Assembly (NCBI RefSeq): GCF_000425805.1 | Contig: NZ_AUED01000001.1 | Location: forward strand, 1 to 64,000 | Reading direction: 5' to 3' | DNA length: 64,000 nt | DNA from: Pseudomonas vranovensis DSM 16006 | GTDB taxonomy: Bacteria > Pseudomonadota > Gammaproteobacteria > Pseudomonadales > Pseudomonadaceae | Shown: piece by piece, positions 7,323 to 17,828 of the stretch | Layout of the letters: each line of letters opens with the position of its first letter | Numbering within the stretch: position 1 is the first letter of the stretch | Notes under the pieces: model-generated | What the model saw: only the letters and a program-made list of their open reading frames with translations | Told to the model about the DNA's origin: nothing | Databases searched by the model: none | Program-made: the position numbers and the translations under genes

Positions 7323-8888
7323 GTGCGCTTCAACCTGCCGGTCACCTCGGTCGAACAGACGTTCGGCGAGGATCAACGGCTCATTTCTGCCACCGATACC
7401 GCTAGCAACATCACCTACTGCAATGCCGAGTTCGCCGCCATGAGTGGTTTCAGTCAGGCGGAACTGATCGGCAGCCCACACAACCTGGTACGCCACCCTG
7501 ACATGCCGCCAGCTGTATTCCAGCAGATGTGGCAGTACCTCAAGGCTGGCCAAAGTTGGATGGGCATCGTCAAGAACCGCTGCAAGAACGGCAACTTCTA
7601 CTGGGTCAGTGCGTATGTCACGCCGATCCTGGAAGGTGGCCGGGTGGTGGGCTATGAGTCGGTGCGGGTCAAGCCGACGCGCGATCAGGTGCGCCGTGCC
7701 GAAGCACTGTACGCCCGTTTGCGCGAAGGCAAGCCTGCGGTCTCGGCCACACGTCGCATGGCCCAGTTCGGGCAGGTGCTGGGCGTGCCGCTGCTTGCCG
7801 GGGGCGCCGCCCTTGCGGCCCAGCAGTGGCTACCCGGCTGGCCCGCCCATGGCATCACGCTGGGGCTGTTTGGCCTGGTCGGCCTGTGGGCCCACCAGCG
7901 CATGGGTCAGCAATTGGCGCAGATCGCCCGCTGCTCCAGCAACACCTTTGCCGACCCGGTTGTGGCGCTGACCTACAGTGATGCGCTGGGCCCTATGGCC
8001 CAGTTGCAGATGATCCTGATCAGTGAAGAAGCGCGGCTCAAGACTGCACTGACGCGCCTGAGCGACCTGGCCGTGCAGATGAGCGAGGCGGCGGGTGACT
8101 CCAGCCGTCTGTCGCGCCATACCGAGTCGGCGCTGCTGGATCAGCGCGCCGAGACCGACATGACCGCCGCGGCGATGACCGAGATGGCCGCCTCGATTGC
8201 CGAGGTCGCGCGTCATGTACACGAGACCGCGGGCCAAGCCCACACGGCCAACCAATTGGCCGGGCAGGGCAATGACGTGGTGGGCACCACCCGTGACGCG
8301 ATCCAGTTGCTGGCCAGCACGGTCAGCCAGATCAATCAGGCGGTAACCCACCTGGCCGGGCAGACCGAGGACATTTCGGTCGCCGCCGAAGTGATCCGCT
8401 CGATTGCCGACCAGACCAACCTGCTGGCGCTCAATGCCGCCATCGAAGCGGCCCGTGCCGGCGAGCAGGGGCGCGGGTTCGCCGTGGTGGCCGATGAGGT
8501 GCGCGCGCTGGCCGGCAAGACCCGTCAATCGACGCTACAGATCCAGGGCATCATCGAGAGCCTGCGGGCTGGCGCGGTCGATGCGGTGAACATCGCAAGC
8601 CTGGGTATCGACGAGGCCGAACAAGGCGTCGCCCGGGTACTTGAGGCGCAGCAGGCACTGCTGGGCATTCGTGCGGCGGTCGAGCACATCAGCGACATGA
8701 GCCAGCAGATGGCTGCTGCCGCCGAGGAGCAGTCGTCGGTGGCCGAGTCGGTGTCCGAGCAAATCAACACCGTGGCAGGGACCGTGCAGCACACCGCACA
8801 GAACGCCAATGCCGCCGCCACCCGCGGGGCAGAACTGGAACACATTTCCATGGGCCTGCGTGCCCTGGTCGAGCGATTCAACCGCTGA
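7323..8888 (+). CDS. Aer-like methyl-accepting chemotaxis protein with N-terminal PAS
   Basis: A 521-residue chemoreceptor starting at a GTG with AAGGGAG upstream. Residues about 10-115 form a PAS domain of the Aer type ([39 protein letters not shown]), which in E. coli Aer binds FAD and reports redox/oxygen. A short hydrophobic region at about 155-190 anchors it to the membrane with no periplasmic domain. The C-terminal signalling domain carries the hairpin tip sequence [20 protein letters not shown], which contacts CheA/CheW. The next gene, 22 bases downstream on the same strand, also begins with a PAS domain, so the two may be co-expressed. Aerotaxis or energy taxis is inferred by family. 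Confidence 0.9.
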   Translation: MRFNLPVTSVEQTFGEDQRLISATDTASNITYCNAEFAAMSGFSQAELIGSPHNLVRHPDMPPAVFQQMWQYLKAGQSWMGIVKNRCKNGNFYWVSAYVTPILEGGRVVGYESVRVKPTRDQVRRAEALYARLREGKPAVSATRRMAQFGQVLGVPLLAGGAALAAQQWLPGWPAHGITLGLFGLVGLWAHQRMGQQLAQIARCSSNTFADPVVALTYSDALGPMAQLQMILISEEARLKTALTRLSDLAVQMSEAAGDSSRLSRHTESALLDQRAETDMTAAAMTEMAASIAEVARHVHETAGQAHTANQLAGQGNDVVGTTRDAIQLLASTVSQINQAVTHLAGQTEDISVAAEVIRSIADQTNLLALNAAIEAARAGEQGRGFAVVADEVRALAGKTRQSTLQIQGIIESLRAGAVDAVNIASLGIDEAEQGVARVLEAQQALLGIRAAVEHISDMSQQMAAAAEEQSSVAESVSEQINTVAGTVQHTAQNANAAATRGAELEHISMGLRALVERFNR

Positions 8889-8910
8889 CGCGAAGGGTAA
8901 CGAGCGTTTC

Positions 8911-10608
8911 ATGGATGACAACTACCGTGCGGCCGTCGATGCGGCCGCGATTTTTTCCGAAACCGACCTGAGCGGTCGGATCACTTACGTCAACGAGCAG
9001 TTCTGCAGCATCTCCGGCTACAGCCGCGAAGAGTTGCTGGGGGCCAATCACCGCATTCTCAATTCGGGCCTGCACGATCGGGACTTTTTCGACGGCATGT
9101 GGCGGGCCCTGGTCGCCGGCAAGGTCTGGAAAGGCGAGATCTGCAACCGCGCCAAGGACGGCTCGCTGTACTGGGTCGACAGCACCATGGTGCCGCTGAT
9201 CGACCCGGCCAGCGGCATGGTGCGCAAGTACGTGTCGATCCGCTTCGACGTCACCGAGAAGCGCCAGTTGCTGCACACACTGCAGTGGCGCGTGGGGCAT
9301 GACGTGCTGACCGGCTTGCCCAATCGCGCCTACCTCTCCGACCTGCTCAACCAGGCGTTGGCGTTCTCCCGTCGCGAAGGCATCGCCCTGGCGGTGTGCA
9401 TGCTCGACCTGGACGGCTTCAAGGCGGTCAATGACGGCTACGGCCATGCCAGTGGTGACGTGCTGCTGGTGGAGGTGGCCAAGCGCCTCAAGGGCATCCT
9501 GCGCGGTGAAGATGCAGTGGCGCGGCTTTCGGGCGACGAGTTCGTACTGATTCTGCGCCATGTGCAACACCCGTCGGCGCTGCAGGCGGCGCTGGACCGG
9601 GTACTCAAGGCGATTGCCGCGCCGTATTCGATCCGTGACCAGGAGGTGAGTGTCAGCGCCAGTATCGGCGTCACCCTGTTTCCCCTCGACAACGAAGACG
9701 CCGACACCCTGGTGCGTCACGCCGATCAGGCGCTGTACGTGGCCAAGCAGAGCGGACGTAACCGTTACCACCTGTTCGATGTGTCGCTGGACCGCGAGGT
9801 CAAGGCCACGCACCAGACCGTGGAGCGGGTGCGCCAGGCGCTGGTCAAAGGCGAGCTGCGTTTGCACTATCAGCCCAAGGTGAACATGCGCAGCGGCCAG
9901 GTGCTGGGTTTCGAGGCCTTGCTGCGTTGGCAGCATCCGGCCGAAGGGCTGGTGGCACCGGGTGAGTTTCTGCCGCTGGTGGAGCAGACCGACCTGATCG
10001 TCGAGATCGGCGAGTGGGTGATTGCCCAGGCCCTGGAGCAGATGCAGCGTTGGCAGCAGCTCGGACATGTGTGGCCAGTGAGTGTGAACATTGCCGCTCG
10101 ACACGTTCAGCGCAGCGATTTTGTCGAGCGCCTCAAGCGCCTGCTGGCGAGTTCCCCGAGCGTGGCGCCACAGATGCTCGACCTGGAAATCGTCGAGTCG
10201 GTGGCCATCGAGAATATCCAGCGGGTCAGCCAGTGCCTGGAGGCCTGCAAGCAGCTGGGCGTGCAGTTCTCGCTGGATGACTTCGGCACCGGTTACTCGT
10301 CGCTCAGTTACCTCAAGCGCCTGCCCACCCGCACCATCAAGATCGACAAGTCATTCGTGCGCGACATCCTTCACGACCATGACGACCTGGCCCTGACCCG
10401 CGCGGTGATCGGCCTGGCCCGCGCTTTTGGTCGCCAGGTAATCGCCGAGGGGCTGGAGACACTGGAGCATGGCCAGTTGCTGATGGGGCTGGGCTGCGAT
10501 GTCGCCCAGGGCTATGGCATTGCCCGGCCGATGCCGGCCGAGGCAGTCATCAACTGGGCCCTGCATTACGTGCAGCCGGCACAGTGGCGGGCACTGGCGG
10601 GGCATTGA
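8911..10608 (+). CDS. PAS-GGDEF-EAL cyclic-di-GMP protein
   Basis: A 565-residue cytoplasmic protein with three domains. PAS spans about 5-120 (ITYVNEQFCSISGYSREELL, DGSLYWVDSTMVPL). GGDEF spans about 130-290, with active-site sequence RLSGDEFVLI; the first Gly is Ser, a substitution that some active diguanylate cyclases tolerate. EAL spans about 305-555, with FEALLRWQHP and LDDFGTGYSSLSYLKRLP, so phosphodiesterase residues look intact. It could make or degrade c-di-GMP; the intact EAL favours phosphodiesterase activity, perhaps with GTP-binding regulation by GGDEF. The start is the ATG at 8911. It follows the Aer-like receptor by 22 bases and its PAS resembles that one, which suggests a shared redox or small-molecule input. 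Confidence 0.9.
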   Translation: MDDNYRAAVDAAAIFSETDLSGRITYVNEQFCSISGYSREELLGANHRILNSGLHDRDFFDGMWRALVAGKVWKGEICNRAKDGSLYWVDSTMVPLIDPASGMVRKYVSIRFDVTEKRQLLHTLQWRVGHDVLTGLPNRAYLSDLLNQALAFSRREGIALAVCMLDLDGFKAVNDGYGHASGDVLLVEVAKRLKGILRGEDAVARLSGDEFVLILRHVQHPSALQAALDRVLKAIAAPYSIRDQEVSVSASIGVTLFPLDNEDADTLVRHADQALYVAKQSGRNRYHLFDVSLDREVKATHQTVERVRQALVKGELRLHYQPKVNMRSGQVLGFEALLRWQHPAEGLVAPGEFLPLVEQTDLIVEIGEWVIAQALEQMQRWQQLGHVWPVSVNIAARHVQRSDFVERLKRLLASSPSVAPQMLDLEIVESVAIENIQRVSQCLEACKQLGVQFSLDDFGTGYSSLSYLKRLPTRTIKIDKSFVRDILHDHDDLALTRAVIGLARAFGRQVIAEGLETLEHGQLLMGLGCDVAQGYGIARPMPAEAVINWALHYVQPAQWRALAGH

Positions 10609-10616
10609 AGGCGGTC

Positions 10617-10666
10617 TTTACACATTCTTTATGGGTTCAAGCCGGTCCCGGTCTCGCACCTTTACA
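10617..10666 (+). promoter_or_regulatory. Candidate KdpE-responsive promoter region of kdpFABC
   Basis: Two TTTACA sequences (10617-10622 and 10661-10666) and a TTTA stretch at about 10629 lie 60-110 bases before kdpF. They resemble the T-rich TTTATAC/TTTACAC sequence bound by KdpE in E. coli. This is a weak pattern match supported by position only. Confidence 0.3.
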
Positions 10667-10723
10667 GCACCTCTTCGGACAATGACCGTCAGCGGCAAAA
10701 CGCCGTAAGGACGGAGAGATTCG

Positions 10724-10813
10724 ATGAGCATTCTGGACGGGGTGTCGCTGCTGCTGGCAGTGGCGTTGATGATCTACCTGATGGTCGCGCTGCTGCGCGC
10801 CGACCGGAGCTAG
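10724..10813 (+). CDS. kdpF: KdpF small subunit of the K+-transporting ATPase
   Basis: A 29-residue single-span membrane peptide ([20 protein letters not shown] and a basic end) just 8 bases before kdpA. KdpF peptides of about 29-30 residues stabilise the KdpFABC complex in the inner membrane. A purine-rich GGACGGAGAG sequence serves as the ribosome binding site. Short length means identity rests on the hydrophobic pattern and position. Confidence 0.85.
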   Translation: MSILDGVSLLLAVALMIYLMVALLRADRS

Positions 10814-10821
10814 GAGCGGCC

Positions 10822-12516
10822 ATGCACAGTTACGATTACGCGTTGCTGCTGGCGTTCTTTGCGCTGGTGCTGGTACCGGCGCCCTGGCTCGGGCGCTTTT
10901 ACTACCAGGTGATGGAAGGCCAGCGCACCTGGCTGTCGCCGCTGCTGGGGCCGGTGGAGCGGGGCTGTTACCGCCTGGCCGGGGTAAATGCGGAGGCCGA
11001 GCAGGGCTGGAAGCAGTACACCCTGGCCTTGCTGGCGTTCAACCTGGCGGGCTTTGTGCTGGTGTTCGCCGTGCTGCTGTTGCAAGGCTACCTGCCGCTC
11101 AACCCGCAGCACCTGCCGGGCCAGGAATGGTCACTGGCGTTCAACACGGCGGTGAGTTTTGTCACCAACACCAACTGGCAGGCCTACAGCGGCGAAGCCT
11201 CGGTGAGCTACCTGAGCCAGATGATCGGCCTGACCGTGCAGAACTTCGTCAGTGCCGCCACCGGCCTTGCCGTGCTGGTGGCGCTGTGCCGGGGCATCGC
11301 CCGGCGCTCGGCGCAGACCCTGGGCAACTTCTGGGTCGACATGACCCGCGCCACCCTCTATGGACTGCTGCCGCTGTGCCTGCTGCTGGCGCTGTTGCTG
11401 GTGTGGCAGGGCGTGCCGCAAACCTTCGGTCATTACGTTCAGGCCCTGACCCTGCAAGGTGCCGACCAGACCATCCCTCTGGGGCCAGCGGCCAGCCAGA
11501 TCGCCATCAAGCAACTGGGAACCAACGGCGGTGGTTTCTTCGGCGTCAACTCGGCGCACCCGTTCGAGAACCCGACGGCCTGGAGCAATCTGTTTGAAAT
11601 GGCCTCGATCATCCTGATTCCGGCGGCGCTGGTGTTTACCTTCGGCCACTACGTCAAAGACCTGCGCCAGAGCCGCGCGATCATCGCCTGCATGCTGGCG
11701 CTGTTCCTGATCGGTGGCGCGACTGCACTGTGGTCGGAATATCAGGTCAACCCGAGCCTGAATAACCCGCAGGTGGAGCAGGCCGCGCCGCTCGAAGGCA
11801 AGGAGATGCGCCTGGGCACCACCGCCAGTGTGCTGTGGACGGTGACCACCACCGCGGCTTCCAATGGTTCGGTCAATAACATGCACGACAGCCTCAACCC
11901 CATCAGCGGCATGGTCGCGCTGGTCAACATGATGGTTGGCGAGGTGATTTTCGGCGGCGTGGGGGCAGGGCTCTACGGCATGTTGCTCAACGTGCTGGTC
12001 GCGGTGTTCCTGGCTGGCCTGATGATCGGCCGCACGCCGGAATACCTGGGCAAGAAGCTTCAGGCACGGGAGGTGCAACTGCTGGTGGCCACCTTGCTGG
12101 TGATGCCGGTGGGGGTTCTGGTGCTCGGCGCCCTGGCGGCCAGCCTGCCGGGTCCTGCGGCGGCGGTGACCAACCCTGGTGCCCATGGCTTCAGCCAGTT
12201 GCTGTACGCCTACACCTCGGCCAGTGCCAACAACGGTTCGGCCTTTGCCGGCTTCGGTGCCAACACCACCTTCCACAACCTGATGCTTGGCCTGGGCATG
12301 TTGATCGGCCGTTTCGGCTACATCCTGCCGGTGCTGGCGTTGGCGGGCAGCCTGGCGATGAAAAAGGCCGCGCCGGTGGGCGAGAACAGCTTCCCCACCC
12401 ACGGCCCGCTGTTCGCCACCTTGCTGGTGGTGACCATCCTGCTGATTGGCGGCCTGACCTTTTTGCCGGCCCTGGCCCTGGGCCCGGTTACCGAACACCT
12501 GAGCCTGGGTTTCTGA
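10822..12516 (+). CDS. kdpA: KdpA, potassium-binding channel-like subunit
   Basis: A 564-residue polytopic inner-membrane protein, the K+-selective pore subunit of the high-affinity KdpFABC pump. The four pseudo-repeats with selectivity-filter-like loops are visible: [48 protein letters not shown] and [18 protein letters not shown]. Length matches E. coli KdpA (557). It is preceded by kdpF and followed by kdpB after 10 bases, with AGGAGCG-type ribosome binding sites at each junction. Expression is expected at low external potassium through the downstream KdpDE pair. Confidence 0.97.
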   Translation: MHSYDYALLLAFFALVLVPAPWLGRFYYQVMEGQRTWLSPLLGPVERGCYRLAGVNAEAEQGWKQYTLALLAFNLAGFVLVFAVLLLQGYLPLNPQHLPGQEWSLAFNTAVSFVTNTNWQAYSGEASVSYLSQMIGLTVQNFVSAATGLAVLVALCRGIARRSAQTLGNFWVDMTRATLYGLLPLCLLLALLLVWQGVPQTFGHYVQALTLQGADQTIPLGPAASQIAIKQLGTNGGGFFGVNSAHPFENPTAWSNLFEMASIILIPAALVFTFGHYVKDLRQSRAIIACMLALFLIGGATALWSEYQVNPSLNNPQVEQAAPLEGKEMRLGTTASVLWTVTTTAASNGSVNNMHDSLNPISGMVALVNMMVGEVIFGGVGAGLYGMLLNVLVAVFLAGLMIGRTPEYLGKKLQAREVQLLVATLLVMPVGVLVLGALAASLPGPAAAVTNPGAHGFSQLLYAYTSASANNGSAFAGFGANTTFHNLMLGLGMLIGRFGYILPVLALAGSLAMKKAAPVGENSFPTHGPLFATLLVVTILLIGGLTFLPALALGPVTEHLSLGF

Positions 12517-12526
12517 GGAGCGAATC

Positions 12527-14581
12527 ATGAATATGCCGATTCCTGAAGTGAAAGCAGCCCCGGCCTCTGCGGCACCCACCACCTTTGCCGCGCTATGGCG
12601 CCCGGCGCTGGTGCAGGCCTTTGTCAAACTCGATCCGCGTCAACTGAAGCGCTCGCCGGTGATGCTGGTGGTGGAGCTGACCGCGCTCTTCACCACCGTG
12701 CTGTGCCTGGTGCCCGACAACAATGTGCCCACGGCGGTGGCGGTGCAGATTGCCCTGTGGCTGTGGTTCACGGTGTTGTTCGCCAACTTTGCCGAAGCCT
12801 TGGCCGAAGGTCGTGGCAAGGCCCGCGCCGACAGCCTCAAGGCCGGTAGCCAGGGCCTCAGCGCGCGGCGCCGTAACCCTTCGGGCGGTTTCGAGGTGGT
12901 GCCTGCGACCAGCCTGCGCAAGGACGATGTGGTCAAGGTCATGGCCGGCGAGATGATCCCCGGTGACGGCGAGGTGCTCGAAGGTATTGCGGCGGTCAAC
13001 GAAGCGGCGATTACCGGTGAATCCGCTCCGGTGATCCGCGAGTCCGGCGGCGATCGTTCGGCGGTCACCGGCAACACCCGGCTGGTGTCCGACTGGTTGC
13101 TGGTCCGCATCACCAGCAACCCGGGCGAGTCGACCCTGGACCGCATGATCGCCCTGGTCGAGGGCGCCAAGCGCCAGAAGACCCCCAACGAAGTTGCCCT
13201 GGACATCCTGCTGATCGGCCTCACGCTGATCTTCCTGGTGGTCGTGGTGACCTTGCAGCCCTTCGCCCACTTTGCCGGCGGCAGCCTGCCGCTGGTGTTT
13301 CTGGTGGCGCTGCTGGTGACCTTGATCCCCACTACCATTGGCGGCTTGCTGTCGGCCATCGGCATTGCCGGCATGGACCGCCTGGTGCGCCTGAATGTAA
13401 TCGCCCGCTCCGGTCGTGCAGTGGAAGCGGCCGGTGACGTGCATGTGCTGATGCTCGACAAGACCGGCACCATTACCTTTGGCAACCGCCGTTGCAGTGC
13501 TTTGCATGCCGCCCCCGGAGTCACCAGCAAGGAGCTGGGCGAGGGTGCCTTGCTGGCTTCGCTGGCAGACGACACCGCTGAAGGCAAGTCGATTGTCGAG
13601 TACCTGCGCCAGCTGCATGACTTCGACGAGCCCGCTGCGGATCAACTGACGCCCGTGGCCTTCACTGCCGAGACCCGGTTGTCGGGTGTCGACTACCAGC
13701 AGCGCCGCTTTCGCAAGGGCGCGGTGGACTCGGTGCTGGCCTTCGTGGGGATGCAGCGCCTGGAGATGCCAGCAGCGTTGTCCCGCGAAGTGGACAAGAT
13801 CGCCCAGAGCGGCGGTACGCCGTTGCTGGTGTGTGTCGACAAGCGCCTGCTGGGGGTGATCCACCTCAAGGACGTGGTCAAGCCTGGCATTCGCGAGCGC
13901 TTTGCCGAGCTGCGCAAGCTCGGGATCCGTACCGTGATGGTCACCGGCGACAACCCGTTGACGGCTGCCGCCATTGCCGCCGAAGCCGGTGTCGATGATG
14001 TGCTGGCCGAGGCTACGCCCGAGCGCAAACTGGCGCGCATTCGCCAGGAGCAGAACGACGGACGCCTGGTGGCGATGTGCGGCGACGGCGCCAACGACGC
14101 CCCGGCCCTGGCCCAGGCCGATGTCGGCATGGCCATGAACGATGGCACCCAGGCCGCCCGCGAGGCCGCCAACATGGTCGACCTGGACAGCGACCCGACC
14201 AAGCTGCTGGCCGTGGTGCAGGTGGGCAAGGAGCTGCTGGTGACCCGTGGTGCGCTGACTACCTTTTCGATCGCCAACGACGTGGCCAAGTACTTCGCCA
14301 TCCTGCCGGCGCTGTTCGCGGCGATCTACCCGCAGCTGGGCGTGCTCAACCTGATGCACTTGAGCAGCCCGCAGAGCGCGATTCTCTCGGCCATTGTGTT
14401 CAACGCGCTGATCATCGTCGTGTTGATTCCCCTGGCGCTGCGCGGGGTGCGCGTGCAGGCGGCCAGCGCTGCGCACCTGCTGCGCCGCAACCTGCTGATC
14501 TACGGGCTGGGCGGGCTGATCGTGCCGTTTGCCGGGATCAAGTTGATCGACCTGCTGCTCACCGCTTTGCACCTGGTCTGA
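12527..14581 (+). CDS. kdpB: KdpB, P-type ATPase catalytic subunit
   Basis: A 684-residue P-type ATPase that hydrolyses ATP to drive K+ uptake through KdpA. The phosphorylated aspartate lies in [14 protein letters not shown] (about residue 315), the actuator-domain TGES loop in [11 protein letters not shown], the nucleotide domain around FRKGAVDSV, and the hinge sequence in [18 protein letters not shown]. Membrane helices flank these domains. It has the usual KdpB length and lies between kdpA and kdpC in the standard order. Confidence 0.97.
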   Translation: MNMPIPEVKAAPASAAPTTFAALWRPALVQAFVKLDPRQLKRSPVMLVVELTALFTTVLCLVPDNNVPTAVAVQIALWLWFTVLFANFAEALAEGRGKARADSLKAGSQGLSARRRNPSGGFEVVPATSLRKDDVVKVMAGEMIPGDGEVLEGIAAVNEAAITGESAPVIRESGGDRSAVTGNTRLVSDWLLVRITSNPGESTLDRMIALVEGAKRQKTPNEVALDILLIGLTLIFLVVVVTLQPFAHFAGGSLPLVFLVALLVTLIPTTIGGLLSAIGIAGMDRLVRLNVIARSGRAVEAAGDVHVLMLDKTGTITFGNRRCSALHAAPGVTSKELGEGALLASLADDTAEGKSIVEYLRQLHDFDEPAADQLTPVAFTAETRLSGVDYQQRRFRKGAVDSVLAFVGMQRLEMPAALSREVDKIAQSGGTPLLVCVDKRLLGVIHLKDVVKPGIRERFAELRKLGIRTVMVTGDNPLTAAAIAAEAGVDDVLAEATPERKLARIRQEQNDGRLVAMCGDGANDAPALAQADVGMAMNDGTQAAREAANMVDLDSDPTKLLAVVQVGKELLVTRGALTTFSIANDVAKYFAILPALFAAIYPQLGVLNLMHLSSPQSAILSAIVFNALIIVVLIPLALRGVRVQAASAAHLLRRNLLIYGLGGLIVPFAGIKLIDLLLTALHLV

Positions 14582-14597
14582 GACCAAGGAGATGACC

Positions 14598-15158
14598 ATG
14601 ACAACTTACGTTCGTCCGGCCTTGAGCCTGATCCTGCTGATGACCCTGATCACCGGCGCGGTGTACCCGCTAGTGGTTACCGGGGTGGCCCAGGTGGCTT
14701 TCCCCGAGCAAGCCAACGGCAGCCTGCTGCGCGATGACCAGGGCCAGGTACGCGGCTCGCGCTTGATCGCCCAGGCGTTCACTGGCGATGCCTGGTTCCA
14801 CCCGCGGCCTTCGGCGGCGGATTACGCCACCGTGGCCAGTGGTGCCAGCAACCTGGCGCCGAGCAACCCGGCGCTGGCCCAGCGTATCGCCGACAGCGCT
14901 GCGCAGCAGTATGTCGAGCAGCAGGGGGCAGTGCCGCTGGACCTGTTGACCACCTCCGGCAGCGGCCTGGACCCGCATTTGTCACCCGCTGCCGTGGCCT
15001 ATCAGCTGCCGCGCGTGGCGGCGGCGCGGCAGGTTGCCACACAGTCCTTGCAAGCCCTGGTAGAGCAGTCCACCCTGCAGCCATTGATCGGTCCGCCGGT
15101 GGTCAATGTGCTGACCTTGAACGCAGCCCTCGAACGGCTCGCCCCGGTTTCGAAATAA
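14598..15158 (+). CDS. kdpC: KdpC, K+-ATPase accessory subunit
   Basis: A 186-residue subunit with one N-terminal membrane span (residues about 8-28) and a periplasmic domain. Family signatures include [19 protein letters not shown] and [12 protein letters not shown] start it at the ATG at 14598, because AAGGAG ends at 14591, directly against the in-frame ATG at 14592 and 6 bases before 14598. KdpC is thought to stabilise the complex and raise ATP affinity. It is separated from kdpD by 9 bases. Confidence 0.95.
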   Translation: MTTYVRPALSLILLMTLITGAVYPLVVTGVAQVAFPEQANGSLLRDDQGQVRGSRLIAQAFTGDAWFHPRPSAADYATVASGASNLAPSNPALAQRIADSAAQQYVEQQGAVPLDLLTTSGSGLDPHLSPAAVAYQLPRVAAARQVATQSLQALVEQSTLQPLIGPPVVNVLTLNAALERLAPVSK

Positions 15159-15167
15159 GGAAGAGCA

Positions 15168-17828
15168 GTGAGCGATAGCAACTCCGAACGCGCCGATGCG
15201 TTGTTGGCGGGATTGCCGCGCGAAGGGCGCGGCCGACTCAAAGTGTTCCTCGGGGCGGCGCCTGGCGTCGGCAAGACCTACGCCATGCTGCAGGCCGCCC
15301 ATGCCCAGGTGCGCCAGGGCGTGCAGGTGCTGGCGGGGGTGGTCGAAACCCATGGCCGGGCCGAAACCGAAGCCTTGCTGGCGGGGCTTGCGCAGCAACC
15401 GCTGGTGCGCTCGGAGTACCGTGGCGTGCAGCTGGAAGAAATGGACCTCGACGGCTTGCTCAAGGCCGCGCCGCACCTGGCGCTGGTCGATGAACTGGCC
15501 CACAGCAATGCCCCCGGAAGCCGTCACGCCAAACGCTGGCAGGACGTGCAGGAGCTTTTGGCTGCAGGCATCGACGTGTTCACCACGGTCAACGTCCAGC
15601 ACCTGGAAAGCCTCAATGACCAGGTGCGCGGCATAACCGGTGTGCAGGTGCGCGAAACCCTGCCTGACTGGGTGCTGCAGGAAGCCTTCGAGCTGGTGCT
15701 GATCGACCTGCCGCCGCGGGAACTGCTTGAGCGCCTGCGCGAGGGCAAGGTCTATGTGCCCGAACAGGCGCGCGCCGCCATCGATGCGTTTTTCAGCCAG
15801 ACCAACCTGACCGCCTTGCGCGAACTGGCCATGCAGACCGCCGCTGCCCAGGTCGATGCCGATCTTGCCCACGGCTATCGCCAGTTGGGCCAGGATGCCC
15901 CGGCCTTGCGCGGGCGCTTGCTGGTTGGCGTGGATGGCGACGCCCAGGCCGAACGCCTGGTGCGCCATGCCTGCCGCGTGGCGCAGCGGCGGCATTTGCC
16001 CTGGAGCCTGGTGCATGTCGATAACGGCAAGCTGCGTGATGAAACCGCTCGCCAGCGTCTGCAAGCGGCCCAGCAATTGGCCGAGCGCCTGGGCGGCGAA
16101 GTAGTGCTGCTGCGTGCCGGTGAAGTGGCCAAGACCCTGATCCAGCATGCCCTGGAACGGCGTGCCAACCTGGTGCTGGTGGGGCAGTCGCGTGATCGCC
16201 TGCGCCGACGCTTGTTCGGCGCGGGCGTGGCCACGCGGTTGCTGCGTGAAGCCCATGGCCTGGAAATCAACGTACTGGACCGCGACGACAAACCCGGGCC
16301 GCCCAGTGCGGTAGCGAAAAAGGCCTGGGTGTGGCGCCATTACCTGTTGGCCCTGGTGGCCACGCTGCTGGCAACTGGCCTGGCCTGGGGGGTGGCCAGC
16401 GTGCTGGCGCTGCCGAACATCTCCCTGGTGTTTCTTGCCGCGGTGCTGCTGGTAGCGGTGCGCAGCAGCCTGGGGCCGGCATTGGCCTGTGCGGTGATGT
16501 CGTTCCTGGCCTATGACTTCTTGTTCATTCCGCCGAATTTCTCGTTCAGCATCCAGCGTGAAGAAGACGTGCTGACCTCGCTGTTCTTCCTGCTCATGGC
16601 CGCACTCACCGGGAACCTCGCTGCCCGTCAGCGTCGGCAGTTGCAGGCGCTGCGCGAAACCCAGGAACAGACCAACCAACTGCTGGAACTGTCGCGAAAG
16701 CTCACTGCCGCCACCGACCGCCAGGCGGTGTTCAATGCCGCCGGACAGCACCTCGATGGTTGGCACGAATTCAAGGTCTGCCTGCTTGAGCGCGGTGCCG
16801 ACGGACGCTTGCAGGTGGCCAGCGGCGACAGTCCGCAGTTCAGCGACAACGAGCGTGCCGCGGCGGATTGGGCCTGGCAGCACGATCAGGCAGCGGGGCT
16901 GGGTAGCGATACGTTGCCCAATGGTCGATGGTGGTGGTGGCCACTGTCGGTAGACGAATCGCCGCTGGCGCTGCTGGGCGTGCGCCCGCGGCAGGGCCAG
17001 AACCTGACGCCTCAACGGCGGCGTTTGCTCAAGGCCTTGAGCCAGCCACTGGCCCAGGCGCTGGCCCGGGCGCGCCTGGCAGAGCAACTGGAGGCGGCAC
17101 GCTTGCATGGCGAAACCGAGCAGTTGCGCAGCGCTTTGCTGGCGTCGGTGTCCCATGACTTGCGCACGCCTCTGACGGCCATGCGCGGCAGTATCGACAG
17201 CCTGCTGGCCCTTGGCGATGCGATCCCCCAGGCCGATCGGAAAGAACTGCTCGAAGGCACGCGCGATGAAGCCGAACGCCTGGATCGTTACATCCAGAAC
17301 CTGCTGGACATGACACGCCTGGGGCACGGCGGGCTGAAACTGGCCCGTGACTGGGTGGCACCGACCGATATCGTCGGCAGCGCGCTCAATCGTCTGCGTG
17401 TGGTGCTGGCGCCGTTGCAGTTGACCACCGAGGTGCCGGAGGGCTTGCCGTTGTTGTTTGTACACGCTGCGCTGATCGAGCAGGCGTTGGTCAATGTCCT
17501 CGAGAACGCCGCGCGCTTTTCGCCTGCCAATGGCCGCCTGGTGTTGCAGGTTGCGGCGGTTGATGAACAACTGCATTTTGCTGTCAGCGATGAAGGGCCG
17601 GGCATTCCACTGGTAGACCGGGAGAAGATTTTCGACATGTTCTACACCGCCGCGCGTGGCGACCGAGGTGGGCAGGGCACCGGGCTGGGCCTGGCGATCT
17701 GCCAGGGCATGATCGGTGCCCACGGCGGGCATATTCGTGTGGAGGAGGGTATCGATGGCCGTGGCACCTGCATCACATTATGCTTGCCGCTTCCCACCCA
17801 GCCCGAGCCTGAAAGCGAAGCCCCATGA
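15168..17828 (+). CDS. kdpD: KdpD, turgor/K+ sensor histidine kinase
   Basis: An 886-residue sensor kinase starting at GTG after AAGGAAGAG. In order: the KdpD N-terminal domain with Walker A GAAPGVGKT (about residues 29-37) and a DELAHSN motif; a Usp-like domain at about 245-365 (GQSRDRLRRRLFG); four closely spaced membrane segments at about 395-490; a GAF-like region; the HisKA box SVSHDLRTPLTAM with the phospho-histidine at about 663; and HATPase_c with DEGPGIPLVDREKIF and GTGLGLAIC. It phosphorylates KdpE when potassium is limiting. Its stop overlaps the kdpE start by 4 bases, so the pair is translationally coupled. Confidence 0.97.
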   Translation: MSDSNSERADALLAGLPREGRGRLKVFLGAAPGVGKTYAMLQAAHAQVRQGVQVLAGVVETHGRAETEALLAGLAQQPLVRSEYRGVQLEEMDLDGLLKAAPHLALVDELAHSNAPGSRHAKRWQDVQELLAAGIDVFTTVNVQHLESLNDQVRGITGVQVRETLPDWVLQEAFELVLIDLPPRELLERLREGKVYVPEQARAAIDAFFSQTNLTALRELAMQTAAAQVDADLAHGYRQLGQDAPALRGRLLVGVDGDAQAERLVRHACRVAQRRHLPWSLVHVDNGKLRDETARQRLQAAQQLAERLGGEVVLLRAGEVAKTLIQHALERRANLVLVGQSRDRLRRRLFGAGVATRLLREAHGLEINVLDRDDKPGPPSAVAKKAWVWRHYLLALVATLLATGLAWGVASVLALPNISLVFLAAVLLVAVRSSLGPALACAVMSFLAYDFLFIPPNFSFSIQREEDVLTSLFFLLMAALTGNLAARQRRQLQALRETQEQTNQLLELSRKLTAATDRQAVFNAAGQHLDGWHEFKVCLLERGADGRLQVASGDSPQFSDNERAAADWAWQHDQAAGLGSDTLPNGRWWWWPLSVDESPLALLGVRPRQGQNLTPQRRRLLKALSQPLAQALARARLAEQLEAARLHGETEQLRSALLASVSHDLRTPLTAMRGSIDSLLALGDAIPQADRKELLEGTRDEAERLDRYIQNLLDMTRLGHGGLKLARDWVAPTDIVGSALNRLRVVLAPLQLTTEVPEGLPLLFVHAALIEQALVNVLENAARFSPANGRLVLQVAAVDEQLHFAVSDEGPGIPLVDREKIFDMFYTAARGDRGGQGTGLGLAICQGMIGAHGGHIRVEEGIDGRGTCITLCLPLPTQPEPESEAP

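Noticed and set aside
12593..14599. A 668-codon minus-strand frame opposite kdpB
   Set aside because: Shadow of kdpB; low-information Gln/His-rich translation.
14982..17732. A 916-codon minus-strand frame opposite kdpD
   Set aside because: Shadow of kdpD, with the same antisense composition and no ribosome binding site or domain.
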